From [Empedobacter] haloabium (GTDB lineage: Bacteria; Pseudomonadota; Gammaproteobacteria; Burkholderiales; Burkholderiaceae_D): 64,000 bases of DNA. This document shows, one piece after another, positions 1 to 8,041 of the stretch. The stretch is taken from the NCBI GenBank assembly GCA_008011715.2, contig CP136508.1, positions 5,518,001 to 5,582,000 of the forward strand. The letters are read 5' to 3'. Made by a program: the position numbers and the translations under genes. Positions within the stretch are counted from its first letter, which is position 1. Every line of letters begins with the position of its first letter. Under the pieces are notes generated by a model. That model searched no databases. It was not told the DNA's origin and saw nothing but the letters and a program-made list of their open reading frames with translations.

Positions 1-405
1 ATCGCCATGCTGGTCGCTGTAGGTATGGTGACGGCGGTGCGTCGTGACCCAGAACATGATCGGGCCCTGCGCGGCCATCGACCCGCAGATCAGCAGCAGG
101 CCTTCGAAGAACGGCGACGTGTTGAACGTCTTGTGGGCCAGGTAGCGATGGAAGCCCATCGTGATGCCGCCCATGTGCAGGAAATAGAACACGCCGAACA
201 GCACCACGTCGGTGGTCGACATGCGCCCTTCCAGCGCGCGCTGCACCGCGATCACGAATCCCACCAGCGGAATCAGCATCACGGCCAGCGCCGTGACCTG
301 CTTGATGGTGGCGCCGATGCCCGTCAATGGCGCGATGCCCGGTCGCAGGGCGGGGCCGGCGGCGCTGGCCGGCTTGGGCGGTAAGGTCTTGGTTTGCGTA
401 GTCAT
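1..405 (-). CDS. Fatty acid (acyl-CoA/ACP type) desaturase, N-terminal part, cut by window edge
   Basis: Reading the minus strand from the ATG at 405 gives an open frame of 135 codons that runs off the left edge. It starts MTTQTKTLPP, has a hydrophobic segment (VTALAVMLIPLVGF), then the first two histidine boxes of a stearoyl-type membrane di-iron desaturase: HRYLAH and HRRHH. The third box would lie outside the window. A GGGGAA stretch upstream could be the ribosome binding site. The gene follows a paralogous desaturase with a 19-base gap and so belongs to the same operon. Family knowledge: such enzymes introduce a double bond into a fatty acyl chain at the membrane using O2. In FAAL-containing clusters they can build alkenes or alkynes; that role here is inferred. 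Confidence 0.85.
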   Translation of the reverse strand, partial: MTTQTKTLPPKPASAAGPALRPGIAPLTGIGATIKQVTALAVMLIPLVGFVIAVQRALEGRMSTTDVVLFGVFYFLHMGGITMGFHRYLAHKTFNTSPFFEGLLLICGSMAAQGPIMFWVTTHRRHHTYSDQHGD

Positions 406-424
406 GGCGTTTCCCCGACGATGG

Positions 425-1372
425 TTATTTATTGATGGTTTCCGGTCCCGCGGACGGTTCGGTGTTCTGGCGCTGGCGGATGTCCCAGGCCAGGCCGAGC
501 AGGCCCAGCGTGCGGATCACCCAGGCCGTCGTGTCGATCTGCCAGAAGTGGTAGTCGTTGTGCGCCAGCGCCGGATTGGCGTGGTGGTTGTTGTGCCAGC
601 CGCCGCCGGCCGAGACCAGCGCCAGCCAGCCGATATTGCCGCTGGTGTCGCGCGTCTGGTTGGGCCGCTTGCCGAACGTGTGGCCGATCGAATTGACCGC
701 CCAGGTCACCTGGTCCAGCAGGAAGACGCGGGCCAGGCCGCCCCACAGCAGGCCGCCGACGGCGCCTTCGACGCCACTCAGCGCGCCACCGATCGCGGTG
801 GGGATCGCCAGGCCCAGGAACACCCAGCTCAGGTAGTGCTGGTTGACGAACAACACCACGCGGCTGGCAAACAGGTCCGGCACGTAGCTGCTCCAGTTGC
901 TGCGCTTGACGGTGAACAGCCAGCCCACGTGGCCGTGCCACAAGGCTTTGAGGCGGCCGCGCCAGCCCGGGGTCAGCACGCGTGGCGAGTGCGGATCGCC
1001 GTCCTGGTCGGTAAACACGTGGTGCATGCGGTGCGTGGCCGCCCAGAACAGGATCGGCCCCTGCGCCGCCATGCAGCCAAGGATGCCGATGATGGCTGTC
1101 GTCACCGGTCCCGCCTTGAACGAACGGTGCGAGAAGAAGCGGTGCAAGCCTCCTTCGACGCCGAACGACGTCAGGAAGTACATGACGCCGAGCAGCACCA
1201 TGTCCTGCTGCTTCAGGCCGAAATGCAGCGAATACCAGATCGCGGCCACGAAGCCGATGGCGGGCGTCAGCACCGTGATGTAGGCCAGGCGGCGGGCGCG
1301 GCTGTCGCCATCCTTCTGCGCCTGCATGCTGGCGCCGGTCGCTGCCGCCGTGGGGGTTTTGGTCGTCGTCAC
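425..1372 (-). CDS. Fatty acid desaturase (delta-9/stearoyl type), complete
   Basis: 315 residues from a GTG start at 1372. I prefer this start because AGGAG lies about 7 bases upstream and overlaps the TAA of the preceding acyl-AMP ligase gene; a longer frame to 1504 would add 44 arginine- and proline-rich residues lying inside that gene. All three histidine boxes are present: HRFFSH, HRMHH and HNNHH in GGWHNNHHANP, with hydrophobic segments between them. Predicted membrane di-iron enzyme acting on an acyl chain. The gene sits directly behind the FAAL gene and before a paralogous desaturase, an order like the A-B-C genes of bacterial polyyne clusters (for example caryoynencin). Substrate and product cannot be read from the sequence. 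Confidence 0.9.
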   Translation of the reverse strand: MTTTKTPTAAATGASMQAQKDGDSRARRLAYITVLTPAIGFVAAIWYSLHFGLKQQDMVLLGVMYFLTSFGVEGGLHRFFSHRSFKAGPVTTAIIGILGCMAAQGPILFWAATHRMHHVFTDQDGDPHSPRVLTPGWRGRLKALWHGHVGWLFTVKRSNWSSYVPDLFASRVVLFVNQHYLSWVFLGLAIPTAIGGALSGVEGAVGGLLWGGLARVFLLDQVTWAVNSIGHTFGKRPNQTRDTSGNIGWLALVSAGGGWHNNHHANPALAHNDYHFWQIDTTAWVIRTLGLLGLAWDIRQRQNTEPSAGPETINK

Positions 1373-1376
1373 TGCT

Positions 1377-3230
1377 TTACTCCTGTGGCAAGAGGGTGCT
1401 GGTGTCCGCTTCGGCGGCCGCCGCCGGCGTGGGCCGGGGCTTGACGAGGGCCAGCGCGCCCGCGTTGAAGGCGTCGCGGCAGGCACTGCGGCGCACCTTG
1501 CCACTGGTCGTCAGCGGGATCGTCGAGACCGGCGCCAGGTGCACCGTGTGCGGCGCCACGCCGTGGCTCAGCGTGATGGCGGCGGCGATCGCATCCTCGA
1601 CGTTTTCCAGGTCCTCGGCGTTCAGCTTGGCCGAGCGCAGGATCTCCGCCACCACGACCAGGTGCTCCTTGTCGTCGCGCGTCACGGCGAAGGCCGCCAC
1701 GCCATTGGTGCGGATGGCCGGATGGCAGGCCTGCGCCACCGCCTCGATGTCCTGCGGGTACAGGTTGCGGCCGGCGAAGATGATGACGTCCTTGATGCGG
1801 CCGGTGATATACAGCTCGCCGTCCATCATGAAGCCCAGGTCGCCCGTGCGCAGGTACGGACCATCCTGCGCGTCGCGCGCGAGGTGGGCGCGGAACACTT
1901 CGTCGCTGACCTCCGGCTTGTTCAGGTAGCCTTGCGCCACGCTGGCGCCCTTGAACCAGATCTCGCCCACCGTGCCCTCCGGCATGGGCTCGCGCGTTTC
2001 CGGGTCGACGATCATCATCACGTGATCGGTGGCTACCGTACCGCAGCTGATGATCGCCGTGGCGGGCGCGTCCAGCGTGGCGGGCGCGATCACGCCGGCG
2101 GCCAACGAGGCCTGGTCCAGCAGGATGCGGTGCGGCACCGCGCTGCAGTCGGCCTTGCCCGAGATGAACAGCGTGGCCTCGGCCAGGCCGTAGCACGGCA
2201 CGTAGGCGGTGCTGGAGAAACCGGCCGGGCCGAACTTCTCCGCGAAGCGGTCCAGCGTGGCCTGCCGCACCGGCTCGGCGCCGCAGAACAGCAGCTTCAG
2301 GCTGCTCAGGTCGAGACCGTCGACCTCCTCGTCCGTGATCGTGTCGACGCACAGGTCGAGCGCGAAATTGGGACCGACCGAGCTGGTGACGCGGTACTTC
2401 GACAGCCCTTTCAACCAGCGCAGCGGCCGCTGCACGAAATGGGCCGGCGTCATCATCACCAGGGTGAAGCCGCTGTACACGGACAGCAGCAGCGCGCCCA
2501 TCAGGCCCATGTCGTGGTACGGCGGCAGCCACGTGAAACCCACGTGTTTTTCGGCCGTGCCCATGCGGATGTCCAGCACGCGGCTGTTGCTGATCAGGTT
2601 AGCGGCGGACAGGATCACGCCCTTCGGATCGCCGGTGGAACCGGACGTGTATTGCAGCAGCGCCGGAAACTCCGGGTCGGCATTGGGTGCGCCCTGCGCC
2701 ACTTCCGACTGCGCGTCGAGCGCCTCGAAGAAGTCGGCACCGGCGAACAGCCATGCCGGCACCTTGCCCTGGGCGGACAGCGCGGCGTTCAGGCGCTCTT
2801 CGGAAGCGCGCAGGCTGCCTTCGGCGATCACCAGCTCTGCGCCGCAGTCGTTGCAGATGCTGGCGAAGCGCGACACGGCACGGGTGCCGACCGGCGGGAA
2901 CGACGGCACCGCCGTGGCGCCCGCCTTGAAGATGGCGAACAGCGCGGTGACATAGTTCAGGCCCGGCTCCAGCACCAGCAGCACGCGTGCACCCGGTGTC
3001 AGCTGCTGGCGCAGCTGGTGGGCCAGGCGGGCGGCGCGCTGGTCGAGCTGACGATAGGTCAGGTCGACGACGTCGTCTTCACCGTTTCTCAGGAAGCGCA
3101 TGGCCACCTCGTCCGGCGTCGCCGTGGCGCGCCGGCGCAGGACCGCGTCCATGTCGACGTCCTGGGCGTGGACCGGTGCGGTCGCCGTCGTCGCGCTTAC
3201 CGCTGTACTGATGCTCGAGCTGGAAGTCAT
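1377..3230 (-). CDS. Fatty acyl-AMP ligase (FAAL) / acyl-CoA synthetase family
   Basis: 617 residues, ATG at 3230 with GGAG about 7 bases upstream. This is an ANL-superfamily adenylating enzyme: the P-loop YTSGSTGDPKG lies at about residues 194-204, followed by WLPPYHDMGLMG, GPNFALDLC, FCGAEPVR, YGLAEATLF, the aspartate motif YLRTGDLGF and a C-terminal catalytic lysine region (TSGKVRRSACRDAF). The GPNFA, CGAEP and YGLAEATL signatures are typical of fatty acyl-AMP ligases that load an acyl carrier protein rather than CoA. Family knowledge: it adenylates a fatty acid. Its position upstream of two desaturases suggests it primes a dedicated ACP; no ACP gene is seen in the window. FAAL versus FACL activity is inferred from motifs. 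Confidence 0.9.
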   Translation of the reverse strand: MTSSSSISTAVSATTATAPVHAQDVDMDAVLRRRATATPDEVAMRFLRNGEDDVVDLTYRQLDQRAARLAHQLRQQLTPGARVLLVLEPGLNYVTALFAIFKAGATAVPSFPPVGTRAVSRFASICNDCGAELVIAEGSLRASEERLNAALSAQGKVPAWLFAGADFFEALDAQSEVAQGAPNADPEFPALLQYTSGSTGDPKGVILSAANLISNSRVLDIRMGTAEKHVGFTWLPPYHDMGLMGALLLSVYSGFTLVMMTPAHFVQRPLRWLKGLSKYRVTSSVGPNFALDLCVDTITDEEVDGLDLSSLKLLFCGAEPVRQATLDRFAEKFGPAGFSSTAYVPCYGLAEATLFISGKADCSAVPHRILLDQASLAAGVIAPATLDAPATAIISCGTVATDHVMMIVDPETREPMPEGTVGEIWFKGASVAQGYLNKPEVSDEVFRAHLARDAQDGPYLRTGDLGFMMDGELYITGRIKDVIIFAGRNLYPQDIEAVAQACHPAIRTNGVAAFAVTRDDKEHLVVVAEILRSAKLNAEDLENVEDAIAAAITLSHGVAPHTVHLAPVSTIPLTTSGKVRRSACRDAFNAGALALVKPRPTPAAAAEADTSTLLPQE

Positions 3231-3399
3231 CTGAAACTCCGTTGTGTGATGTCCGAAAAACGTCGTGCTGCCGGGCGAACGGCGACACGCTGCCGCGCCG
3301 CATCCGATGGGAGCGGTTCGACGTTGTACTGCGCTGGTTCACCGCCGCCAGCCACGCGCTGTTGGCATGGCGGCCGCGTGTCGATGGGCGGCGCCCCGC

Positions 3400-4221
3400 T
3401 TAGGCTTGCGCCCGTTCGCGCACAGCCGCTTCGGCGGCCGGCTCGAAATAGGAGTCATCGAGGAACGGCAATGTGCGCGCCTTCATCCGTGCCTGGAACA
3501 GTTCGACGACGGGCCATGGCCGCATCGCCATCGCCATCAGCTTCACGTGCTGCTGGTCCTGCCAGTGGATGACGTTGGCCACCTCCAGCGGCAGCCCCGC
3601 GACCTCACCCGTCCACAGGCTCAGCGTGGTCGGTCCGACCGTCAGGCGCGGTCCGCTGGCCCGGCCGCCATAGACCTTGATCGAGTGGCCGCAGATGCGC
3701 ACCACGTCGGCAGCACCGTTGATCGGCTTGACGGCTACCGGGCTGGTCAGCTGGGCGTCGTCGGTCAGCTGGAACGCCAGCTTCGGATCGAGCACTTCAT
3801 CGGCCGGCACCGGCGGCAGCGCGGTATCGATCCCCGCTGGCAGCGACCAGTGCTCGGCGGCGATCAGGCTGCCGCAGGCTTCGCGCAGCGCATGCCGCAC
3901 CGGTGCCGGGAAGGTGGCGAGGAAAATGTCGACCTCGACGCGCTGGCCGTAGCGCCGCGCCACCGTCATGCCGCGAATGCGGCGGTCGTGGATCTGGCCG
4001 TGCCACTCGCGCCCGCCGATATCCGGACCGCTCCAGCTGTGGGCCGGTTCGACCGTGGCGAAGACGCCGCCGGTCGCGGCGGCCAGCTGGTCCACCCGGG
4101 CGCGGCCGGCGGTCTCGCCGAACGTCATCGGGTGGCGCAGGATGACCTCGTCCCTGGCGGTCGTCTCGAGCTCGCGCAGCAACTCGTCGACATAGAGACT
4201 GGCGTGTGCTTGGTGGTTCAT
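3400..4221 (-). CDS. Hypothetical protein within the FAAL/desaturase cluster
   Basis: 273 residues from the ATG at 4221 (MNHQAHASLYVDELL). A longer frame to 4314 would overlap the upstream Rieske gene and start with a serine/arginine-rich stretch, so the internal ATG is preferred. I do not recognise the family. It has no clear membrane segment, signal peptide or cofactor motif. The C-terminal half carries a glycine-rich hydrophobic stretch and the conserved-looking strings RPWPVVELF and LPFLDDSYFEP. The gene lies 31 bases after the Rieske oxygenase gene and 169 bases before the FAAL gene on the same strand, so a role in the same pathway is likely by context alone. It could be a tailoring enzyme or an accessory protein. 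Confidence 0.75.
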   Translation of the reverse strand: MNHQAHASLYVDELLRELETTARDEVILRHPMTFGETAGRARVDQLAAATGGVFATVEPAHSWSGPDIGGREWHGQIHDRRIRGMTVARRYGQRVEVDIFLATFPAPVRHALREACGSLIAAEHWSLPAGIDTALPPVPADEVLDPKLAFQLTDDAQLTSPVAVKPINGAADVVRICGHSIKVYGGRASGPRLTVGPTTLSLWTGEVAGLPLEVANVIHWQDQQHVKLMAMAMRPWPVVELFQARMKARTLPFLDDSYFEPAAEAAVRERAQA

Positions 4222-4252
4222 CGTGATGGCTCTTTCTGCAAGGGTTGAGGAG

Positions 4253-5257
4253 TCAGACCGTCGCGCGGATGGCCGCGGTGGCGCCCATGCGCTCGAGGAT
4301 GCGCCGCGCCGCATAGGCCGGCCGGTCGAGCTGGATGTCGATCATCGGCGCCGTGGCGCTCCAGTTCGCCTGCAGGCTCTCGGCGACATCCTTGTCTTCC
4401 ATGACGGTGTTGAACACTTCCTTGGCCGTGAATTCCGTGAACATGTGGTTGTCCACGTCGAAGTCACGGTGCATGCCCACGAACACATGGCTGGTGGTGT
4501 CGGTGGCCGGCGTGAAGATCGTCGTCGTATAGACGTGGTATACCTTGCCGTCCTCGTCGCCGCAGGCGTGCGCGCGCGTCTCCACGCGCGTGTTGCCGAT
4601 CGGCCAATACAGCACTTCCTGCGAGCGGTCGATGTACTCCATCTGCAGGATGCGGGTGTACAGCGGCGGCGTTTTCTCGCGGCGCATGTAGCGGCGCACG
4701 CGCACCTCGTTCTCGCCGATCAGGATCTCCGGCGGCGTTTCGACGATGTCGAGCGAGCCCAGCGTCTTCTGGTGCACGAAGGCCGCATGCGAGATGTCGA
4801 GGATGTTGTCGATCCCGAACAGGTAATTGCAGTTGATGGTGCAGTAGCTCATCTTGCCCGCCAGCTCGGGCGCCGCGCACACCCAGTGGTCCGGGATCGT
4901 TGCCTCGTCCGCCTTGGCCGGATCGCCAGGCCACAGCCAGACCAGGCCATGCTTCTCGACCACCGGAAAAGCGCGCACGCGCGCATTGATCGGGATCGTG
5001 TTCTGGCTGGGGATGCTCACGCACGCGCCCGAGCAGTCGTAGCGCAGGCCGTGATACCAGCACTGCAGTTCGTCGCCCACCAGGCGACCGCGCGACAGCG
5101 GTACCTGACGGTGCGCGCAGCGGTCTTCCAGGGCCACGACCTGCTCCGTCGAGGTACGGTACATGACGACTTTCTCGTTCAGGATCGACCGGGCAAACGG
5201 CTCGCGCTTGATTTCACCGGACAGGGCTGCTGCGTACCATGCGTCTTGGATGTACAT
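4253..5257 (-). CDS. Rieske [2Fe-2S] non-heme iron oxygenase, vanillate demethylase-like alpha subunit
   Basis: 334 residues, ATG at 5257 after GTGAGGAAAC. The N-terminal Rieske domain has Cys47-x-His49 (CAH) and Cys66-x2-His69 (CWYH), which bind a [2Fe-2S] cluster. The catalytic domain has the mononuclear iron motif D-x2-H-x4-H at 154-162 (LDISHAAFVH). Family knowledge: such proteins use a separate reductase to hydroxylate or demethylate substrates with O2. No reductase gene is adjacent in the window. The gene is between a membrane desaturase and the FAAL cluster on the same strand, so it may oxygenate the lipid product. The resemblance is to VanA-like enzymes, but the substrate is unknown. 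Confidence 0.88.
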   Translation of the reverse strand: MYIQDAWYAAALSGEIKREPFARSILNEKVVMYRTSTEQVVALEDRCAHRQVPLSRGRLVGDELQCWYHGLRYDCSGACVSIPSQNTIPINARVRAFPVVEKHGLVWLWPGDPAKADEATIPDHWVCAAPELAGKMSYCTINCNYLFGIDNILDISHAAFVHQKTLGSLDIVETPPEILIGENEVRVRRYMRREKTPPLYTRILQMEYIDRSQEVLYWPIGNTRVETRAHACGDEDGKVYHVYTTTIFTPATDTTSHVFVGMHRDFDVDNHMFTEFTAKEVFNTVMEDKDVAESLQANWSATAPMIDIQLDRPAYAARRILERMGATAAIRATV

Positions 5258-5337
5258 GTTTCCTCACTTGCCGCGCAGGCGGCGTTCTGCCACGGCCGGG
5301 CTGGAACCGGCATGGCGGGACATTCAAAAAATTGTTG

Positions 5338-6417
5338 TTATTTGTTGGCGACGGCGACCTTCGCGTCGCTGCCCTGCGTGTTCGGGTCCGCATCGCGGTC
5401 GAGGCGGCCGTCGGCGATCCGTTCGATGAACTCGTCGGCCACCGGCTGCATCTTCACGCAGGGGTACTGGAAGCGTCCCGTCGTGTAGCGCAGCGCGCCG
5501 AAGAACGTCGGTTCGACCTGGGCGTTCTTGCCCTCGAGCACACGCATCGACTTCAGGTAGCGGTGCAGCTCGGGCAGCCGGTAGCACGGCACGGCCGGAT
5601 ACTGGTGGTGCTCGAGATGGAAGTTGCTGCCGAAGAAGAGCAGCGTGTACAGCGGCGACGTATAGCTGCGGCTGTCGACATAGCGGCCCGGCACCGTGCC
5701 CGTGTGTTCGATGTAGGCGCGCATGCTGCTGAGCACATACAACGTGGCGTAAGGGATCAGCATGACCGTGAAGCCGAGCCAGGTCGAGTGGTACCAGATG
5801 AAGCCGTACACGGTAACGAAGAACAGCACCAGCGCGGCATTGATGCGCGCGATCCAGCGCATCTCCAGCGGCGTGAACGGCAGCTTGGTGTTCTCCGGCC
5901 AGTCGCGGCCGAACGCCATGCCCAGCGCGTTCTTGGTGTACACCCGCACGCTGGCCGAGCGCGCCACGAAGAAGCGCGACCAGAAGGTGCGGTACTGCGA
6001 ATAGATCTGCACGTCCGGATCGATTTCCTGGCCGGTGAAGCGGTGGTGCTTCCAGTGCGTCATCGCGAAGCCGACGATCATGAAGAGCGGCACCATCGAG
6101 GCAAACACCAGCGCGATGCCGGCGCTGACGTACTTGTTGCGATGCAGGTTCGTGTGCATGCCTTCATGGCCCACGAAGGTCAGCAGGTGCATGCCGTGGC
6201 CGCCGATGAGCCCGAGGCCGATCGCGGTCGCGATGCGCACCGGCGTCGACATCGGCACGTCGACAATGGCGAACGCCACGATCGCCGGCCCCAGGAAGAA
6301 CACGAGGGCGTGCGCGAGGTAGAGCAGCGTGGTGACGTGGCTGATGCGGTGGAACTTGGCGGGAAGCCGGTGCCGCGCGAATGCGGCGCTGGTCCCCAGC
6401 GTTGCTTCGATGGTCAT
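5338..6417 (-). CDS. Membrane fatty acid desaturase (FA_desaturase family), first gene of the cluster
   Basis: 359 residues from the ATG at 6417, chosen because AAGGAGT lies 6 bases upstream; a longer frame adds only 16 residues. Histidine boxes are HEGMH (84-88), HWKHH (121-125) and HLEHH (near 280), the pattern of the FA_desaturase family rather than the stearoyl-type HRxxxH proteins downstream. Hydrophobic stretches occur at about 30-52, 62-82 and 97-118, and again around 210-250. It is the first gene of the minus-strand block that continues through the Rieske, unknown, FAAL and two further desaturase genes. It probably modifies the acyl chain (desaturation, hydroxylation or acetylenation); the exact reaction is not predictable from sequence. 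Confidence 0.88.
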   Translation of the reverse strand: MTIEATLGTSAAFARHRLPAKFHRISHVTTLLYLAHALVFFLGPAIVAFAIVDVPMSTPVRIATAIGLGLIGGHGMHLLTFVGHEGMHTNLHRNKYVSAGIALVFASMVPLFMIVGFAMTHWKHHRFTGQEIDPDVQIYSQYRTFWSRFFVARSASVRVYTKNALGMAFGRDWPENTKLPFTPLEMRWIARINAALVLFFVTVYGFIWYHSTWLGFTVMLIPYATLYVLSSMRAYIEHTGTVPGRYVDSRSYTSPLYTLLFFGSNFHLEHHQYPAVPCYRLPELHRYLKSMRVLEGKNAQVEPTFFGALRYTTGRFQYPCVKMQPVADEFIERIADGRLDRDADPNTQGSDAKVAVANK

Positions 6418-7552
6418 GGCCGGACTCCTTGGTTGGCTGGACGGTTGCCCCGCGCATGCCGGCACGGCAACACGAGGAAGGAAAAGCAGGCGCCGGTTCT
6501 TGCGATTGTCCGGTACGAGTCATCGCCGACCTTGATTTCGGTCATGATCCCTGCCGATGGCAGGGGCGCGGTGACGAGCTGTCCATGGGGACGAGCCAGG
6601 GCTGGGCGGCAAGATGCCGGTAGCGAGTCCGCGCCGTGCACGATGGCCCGCTTGCGGACGCGGTGAATCTCAAGCTCGGCACCGCCTCGGCGGGCCTGAT
6701 CGATCAGGGGATGTAACACGCGGCAATTCCTTTAGAAAATGAATCAAACCGGGATTACGACTGACGCGGTGTCAAACCAGCCCGCGCTCACCGACTGGGC
6801 CCTCGAGCTGCGCTCAATGGCTGCGACGTTTCCGAGCGATCACCTGATACTGCGGCTTGCAGAGTGTCCGCGCGGGGCTGCCGCGAGACACGTTCACCTC
6901 CAACAAGCTACCTGCATCGAGTGGCATGACATCGGAATTAGTGAATCTTTTTGCAAGATTATTCTCCGTACTTTTGGATTGATATCGCAACCTGTCAACG
7001 TTGACGGTTTCCTTCCGCTGCGTGCTGCAGCGCACCGTAAGCGCTCTATGAAAGCGTGCTCAGCAGTGATGGCGCCTCGCCTGCGCAACCGGTACGAATT
7101 CCGTTGTGATCGTTCCACAATGCCAGTCACCGCCGGTGGATGTCGTCCACGGACCACGGATGTAACTATTAGTAATAGATTTAAACTCAGCGGGCTACCG
7201 CTCCGTCCACCGCCACACCCGGCCGCCGTCTCAAGCGTCAGGCCAAAGATTAAGGGCTGGCGGCGAGAATGGATATCGGCAGATCGTATTCGTTTGAAAG
7301 AAATTGTCGGGACAATGTAATCAACTCAGCCTTAAGAGCGCTCGGCCGTAGCGGCCGCGGCACGCCAGCTGCTTGCAAAACGGAGGATGGAAAGTTCCGT
7401 TAAATCAGCCATGTACAGCGTGGCTTTGGTAACTTCCAGTTGGCAAGGAAACGGCTGGCGAGCCAGGTCGATTTGTAACTCAGCCATTGGCGAATGGCGC
7501 TGCGGAAGGATGGGCGGAAGGACGCCTGGGACGTGAGGCGGGCTGTGCGGTG
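6418..7552. other. Gene-poor intergenic region with lower GC
   Basis: About 1.1 kb lies between the start of the desaturase operon (reading left) and the hpf terminator, which together with the downstream end of hpf fills the rest of the gap to 7606. I see no convincing gene: the open frames here (for example 6739-7320 plus) lack domain-like composition and ribosome sites. The segment around 6900-7300 is visibly richer in A and T than the flanks. It should contain the promoter of the minus-strand lipid cluster. Two perfect short palindromes occur, GTCAACGTTGAC at 6994-7005 and CTATTAGTAATAG at 7166-7178, which could be operator sites. Confidence 0.6.
6994..7005. promoter_or_regulatory. 12-bp perfect palindrome, candidate operator
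   Basis: GTCAACGTTGAC is a perfect palindrome in the gap upstream of the desaturase/FAAL operon. On the minus strand it overlaps a TTGACA hexamer (6993-6998) that could be a -35 box, with only a weak -10 match (AAAAGT) 17 bases further on. A regulator dimer could bind here, but this is speculation from symmetry and position. Confidence 0.25.
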
Positions 7553-7584
7553 CACAACAAAAAAGGGCGCTGTCTGCGCCCTTT
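7553..7584 (-). terminator. Rho-independent terminator after hpf
   Basis: AAAGGGCGC (7562-7570) and GCGCCCTTT (7576-7584) form a perfect 9-bp stem with a 5-base loop. Read on the minus strand it is followed by a run of T, and it lies 22 bases past the hpf stop codon. Confidence 0.85.
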
Positions 7585-7606
7585 CGTCCGGTACTACACA
7601 GCTGCC

Positions 7607-7957
7607 TTATGCAGCGGGTACATCGCTTTCGGACAGATGCTTGATCGAATCATGGTTGTGATTCTGCACCTTGTCCTTGTATTTCATGACCGAGCGGTCC
7701 AGCTTATCGATCAGCGTATCGATGGCCGCGTACAGGTCCTGTGCCATGCTCTCTACAAATATGGTCTTGCCCGACATGCGCAGGTTGATCTCTGCTTTCT
7801 GGCGTTTCTCTTTCTCGGTGAGGTTATCTACAGTCAGGATGACAGCGACGTCGATCACTTGATCGAAATGTCGTTTGACGCGCTCCAGCTTGTTCTGCAC
7901 GTATTCGCGGATCGCTGGGGTGACGTCGATATGATGTCCACTGATGGTGAGATTCAT
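7607..7957 (-). CDS. hpf: Ribosome hibernation-promoting factor, HPF/YfiA family (short form)
   Basis: 116 residues from the ATG at 7957 ([20 protein letters not shown]). AGGAG lies just upstream; a GTG two codons earlier is a less likely start. The sequence matches the HPF/YfiA fold throughout, including [17 protein letters not shown] and the [10 protein letters not shown] region, and ends in a short acidic tail without the long-HPF C-terminal domain. Family knowledge: it binds the 30S subunit and inactivates ribosomes in stationary phase. It follows rpoN with an 84-base gap and precedes a terminator, so it is the last gene of the lpt-rpoN operon, a common arrangement in proteobacteria. Confidence 0.95.
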   Translation of the reverse strand: MNLTISGHHIDVTPAIREYVQNKLERVKRHFDQVIDVAVILTVDNLTEKEKRQKAEINLRMSGKTIFVESMAQDLYAAIDTLIDKLDRSVMKYKDKVQNHNHDSIKHLSESDVPAA

Positions 7958-8041
7958 ACACACTCCTAAAGATGATGTCGCTCTACAGGTTCATGCGATG
8001 CTCCGCCGTAAAAAAGCTGGCGGCGCAGAGGAACCCATGCA

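Noticed and set aside
1326..3572. 748-codon open frame on the plus strand
   Set aside because: Antisense shadow of the FAAL gene; composition is His/Arg/Val-biased as expected from GC-rich codon mirrors.
6739..7320. Possible 193-residue gene in the gap upstream of the lipid cluster
   Set aside because: No ribosome site, no domain-like pattern and mixed composition; most likely non-coding.
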